This document shows positions 7,973 to 9,987 of a DNA stretch of 9,987 bases, one piece after another. Within the stretch, counting starts at the first letter, position 1, and each line of letters opens with the position of its first letter. The position numbers and the translations under genes were made by a program. Source of the stretch: Bacteroidales bacterium (lineage in GTDB: Bacteria > Bacteroidota > Bacteroidia > Bacteroidales > Muribaculaceae); contig CAADVV010000171.1 in NCBI GenBank assembly GCA_900752535.1, forward strand, positions 1-9,987, given 5' to 3'. The notes beneath the pieces were generated by a model. That model was not told where the DNA came from, did not search any database, and saw only the letters and a list, made by a program, of their open reading frames with translations.

Positions 7973-9634
7973 ATGAAAATATTCATATACGGAGTGATTG
8001 CGATTGTTGCTTTGGGCATGGCTTCATGCTCAAGATCCGATTCGCAGTATGAGAAGAACATAGCCGATGCGGAGCAGTTGATAGAAAATAATCCCGACAG
8101 CGCATTGGCTATCCTGGAGACGATAGATCCGTCAGACTTCAAGGCGGACTCCTTAAAAGCAAAATTATATTACCTCAAGGCTTATGGGCACCTGAAGCGC
8201 AATCGCTCCATGATTGAGGACTCGTTGATTTCATTTGCTCACAATTATTATCGCGGGAAGGACATTGTGAAGGACATGCGGAGCGGAATGGCATTTGCCT
8301 GGTACAAGTTTTGGGTAGGCGACACCCCCGGCTCCATCGCGGTGTTCGATTCACTTATTACATTGACTGACGCGCCCGACTCTCTGATGACTCAGGTCAT
8401 ACGGATTCGTGTCCTGCTCGGCGCATCTGAGTATCAGGGGCGCCAGATTATCCAACTGGCCAAAAGACTCTATCAGCTTGAAACGGATTCATTGAGAAAG
8501 ATGGAGGCCAAATATATGCTCTTAGGCGGCTATCTATACTCCGCCGAGACAGACTCCGCCCTATATCTGAATAAGGAGCTTATCGACTATGCCCGCAACC
8601 ATAATCAGAGAGAAAAGCAATTTATATTTACACTTGAACGGGCTCAGCTCCTTAGTGAATCCGGACGTGAAGATGAAAGCGACAGCCTGATCAACAAGAT
8701 ATTCGATATGGTCGGCCCGGATAATGAGGCCGCCGATCAGCTTAATTTCCAGCGCGCCATCAATGATCTGAACCGCGGTGATGTTAATCGTGCCGCTCAC
8801 CATCTCGCAATCGCCGACAGCCTTGCCTTCAAAATGAGAGGCAATGATGATGCGTACTTCCGCAGTTACAGCAATATGCTCCACGCAATAATAGATGTCA
8901 AGCGGACCGGGCGTATTAAGCTTATGCAGATAGCTGGACTCAACAACCGCATGAATGAGAAGTTCAATCGCATGAAAGCCTCGCAGTGGGAGTCGGAACG
9001 TGGTGCGCTGTACCAACAGAACCGCGCATTGTCGCTGAAAGCCGAAAGCCGCCGGAAGACTGTGATAATACTTGTCATAAGCCTTACGGCACTATTGATT
9101 CTTGGCGGCAGCGCATGGATAATAATAACACGTCGTCAGCGTGAAAGTGAAAAGGAGGAGCGTATCGAAGCGCTCCAGAAGATGGTGGACGAATATAAAT
9201 CCACTCCAGCACAGCAAACAGGGACAACTGATTCGTCTGCACTCCGCGGCATAATGCTTAAGCAGCTCGGCATTATCAAGATGGTGGCGGAGACACCGAC
9301 CGAGCAGAACCGCGAGATGCTGCGCAAGATATCGTCCATCGACGGCGAAACCAACGGCGGACTCGTAGACTGGGAAAAAGTGTTCGAGATAATCGACAGC
9401 CTCTATTCAGGATTTTACAGCAAGCTACACCGCCGATATGGCGACATTCTCAGTCCGAAGGAGGAACAGATAATCGTTCTCATGACAGCCGGATTCTCGA
9501 CAAAGGAGATAAGCGTGATAACCGGTCAGACCACTTCCACAATCTATGTCCGTAAATCGTCGATAAGAAAGAAGCTCGGAGTGCCCGAAAAGGAAGATAT
9601 TGTGGAGTTCCTTAAAAACCGGGACAAGGATTAA
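7973..9634 (+). CDS. Membrane-spanning TPR regulator with LuxR-type C-terminal helix-turn-helix
   Basis: A 553-residue one-component transmembrane regulator of a type common in Bacteroidales. I choose the ATG at 7973, because MKIFIYGVIAIVALGMASC is a lipoprotein-like signal with Cys19. The earlier in-frame ATG at 7934 adds 13 residues without changing the function. Residues ~22-310 are helical TPR-like repeats beginning with NNPDSALAILETI, predicted to be periplasmic. Residues ~315-361 look coiled-coil. One transmembrane helix spans ~363-385 (VIILVISLTALLILGGSAWI), followed by a basic, charged stretch RRQRESEKEERIEALQ. The C-terminal domain 494-550 (SPKEEQIIVLMTAGFSTKEI ... IRKKLGV) is a GerE/LuxR-like DNA-binding helix-turn-helix. 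This topology would pass an envelope signal to DNA. The ligand and targets are unknown. It follows the beta-lactamase by 99 bp with no visible terminator, so co-transcription is possible. Confidence 0.85.
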   Translation: MKIFIYGVIAIVALGMASCSRSDSQYEKNIADAEQLIENNPDSALAILETIDPSDFKADSLKAKLYYLKAYGHLKRNRSMIEDSLISFAHNYYRGKDIVKDMRSGMAFAWYKFWVGDTPGSIAVFDSLITLTDAPDSLMTQVIRIRVLLGASEYQGRQIIQLAKRLYQLETDSLRKMEAKYMLLGGYLYSAETDSALYLNKELIDYARNHNQREKQFIFTLERAQLLSESGREDESDSLINKIFDMVGPDNEAADQLNFQRAINDLNRGDVNRAAHHLAIADSLAFKMRGNDDAYFRSYSNMLHAIIDVKRTGRIKLMQIAGLNNRMNEKFNRMKASQWESERGALYQQNRALSLKAESRRKTVIILVISLTALLILGGSAWIIITRRQRESEKEERIEALQKMVDEYKSTPAQQTGTTDSSALRGIMLKQLGIIKMVAETPTEQNREMLRKISSIDGETNGGLVDWEKVFEIIDSLYSGFYSKLHRRYGDILSPKEEQIIVLMTAGFSTKEISVITGQTTSTIYVRKSSIRKKLGVPEKEDIVEFLKNRDKD

Positions 9635-9675
9635 GAGCCCATTAAGACGGTACAAGGCTTCAGTAAGACTTTTAA

Positions 9676-9711
9676 AAGATGCAGCCCCTGATTTTCAGCG
9701 GGTTACATCTT
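9676..9711. terminator. Bidirectional-type hairpin between convergent regulator and transposase genes
   Basis: AAGATGCAGCCC (9676-9687) pairs with GGGTTACATCTT (9700-9711), with one C-A mismatch and one G-T pair. The stem is extended by an inner CTG/CAG pair around an ATTTT loop. It starts 41 bases after the regulator stop. On the minus strand the stem is followed by TTTTAAAAG, a better T-tract than on the plus strand, so it may stop transcripts entering from the right as well as those leaving the regulator. Confidence 0.6.
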
Positions 9712-9815
9712 GCGTATTAAGACTTCATCATTTGGAGTTAAAATCCTTTGAGACGTAATTTCGCATCATCTAATCATAAAAACTGATGTGAAATGAAAAC
9801 AAATATCATTACATT

Positions 9816-9987
9816 TTAACTACATGACAAAAATTTGAAAACATCGAATTTTGGTGAATAAGTCGGGCGCAAAAGTATGGATTCAATTTCTCCCAAGCCA
9901 TACTTGACAAACGACTTTGCCTTTCTTCCATGTTTCAGGATTCTTATCGGTTTAATATTCATATCCTTATGTTCGCCAACGAGATAT
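9816..9987 (-). CDS. C-terminal end of an insertion-sequence transposase (probably IS4 family), partial
   Basis: A minus-strand frame of 56 codons stays open to the right edge of the window and stops at TAA (9818-9816). The gene is cut by the window, so its start is unseen. The visible part reads MNIKPIRILKHGRKAKSFVK from the ninth codon, then YGLGEIESILL, and ends DVFKFLSCS. The KPIR..KHGRKAKSF.KYGL core and FLSC(T/S) terminus match my memory of Bacteroidota transposases usually filed as IS4-family. This is recall, not a search. It is convergent with the TPR regulator, with 181 bp between their stops. If the assignment is wrong, it is an unrecognised basic C-terminus. Base composition is AT-richer than the neighbouring genes, which fits mobile DNA. 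Confidence 0.62.
   Translation of the reverse strand, partial: YLVGEHKDMNIKPIRILKHGRKAKSFVKYGLGEIESILLRPTYSPKFDVFKFLSCS
9816..9987 (-). mobile_element. Edge of a probable insertion sequence entering from the right
   Basis: Inferred from the partial transposase. The element end that lies beyond the transposase stop should fall between about 9712 and 9815, but no terminal inverted repeat can be identified because the other end is outside the window. A weak 7-bp inverted repeat (9762-9768 with 9784-9790, one G-T pair) sits just past the stop codon and is the only local structure seen there. Confidence 0.45.

Noticed and set aside
8561..9016. 151-codon minus-strand frame inside the TPR regulator gene
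   Set aside because: It lies wholly inside a well-supported gene on the other strand and shows no recognisable motif. It is a shadow of the helical coding sequence.
9643..9725. Three copies of TAAGAC (9643, 9664, 9718), two of them extended to TAAGACTT, around the hairpin
   Set aside because: Too short, and the spacing is irregular (21 and 54 bases). Probably chance in AT-rich DNA and not a convincing target duplication.

Overview
The window looks like chromosomal DNA from a gut Bacteroidota, most likely order Bacteroidales and plausibly Muribaculaceae. The evidence is: two large secreted proteins with Type IX secretion system (T9SS)-like C-terminal domains, an Omp28-type protein, a CfxA/CepA/PER-like class A beta-lactamase, a transmembrane TPR/LuxR-type regulator, a TAnnTTTG promoter box, and no strong Shine-Dalgarno sequences. 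The family-level assignment is inference.

Layout, left to right. Positions 1-246 are AT-rich upstream DNA with one weak promoter-like box. Positions 247-4758 encode a 1503-residue secreted multidomain protein: beta-propeller-like N-terminus, Ig/FN3 modules, choice-of-anchor-J/cleaved-adhesin-like beta-sandwiches, and a T9SS-like tail. After a 71-bp gap holding a 13-bp hairpin, 4830-6722 encodes a 630-residue Omp28-related protein with a CQWC motif and a second T9SS-like tail. A clear hairpin terminator (6755-6790) closes this block. Positions 6962-7873 encode a class A beta-lactamase, preceded by a good Bacteroides-type -7 box. Positions 7973-9634 encode a 553-residue lipoprotein-type, membrane-spanning TPR regulator with a C-terminal LuxR-like helix-turn-helix. 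A hairpin follows at 9676-9711. The right edge (9816-9987, minus strand) holds the last 56 codons of a gene running out of the window, which I read as the C-terminus of an insertion-sequence transposase, probably IS4-like.

Functionally there are two modules. The first is a pair of exported surface proteins with related sorting tails, probably cargo of the same secretion machinery. The second is a beta-lactamase followed after 99 bp, with no visible terminator, by a membrane-bound regulator that could be co-transcribed with it. A regulatory link between those two is a hypothesis only. I see no CRISPR array, tRNA, rRNA, riboswitch or phage module, and no clearly unprecedented system. The most notable items are the nested FN3/sandwich architecture, the resistance gene between a surface-protein block and an IS, and the sensor-like regulator beside it.
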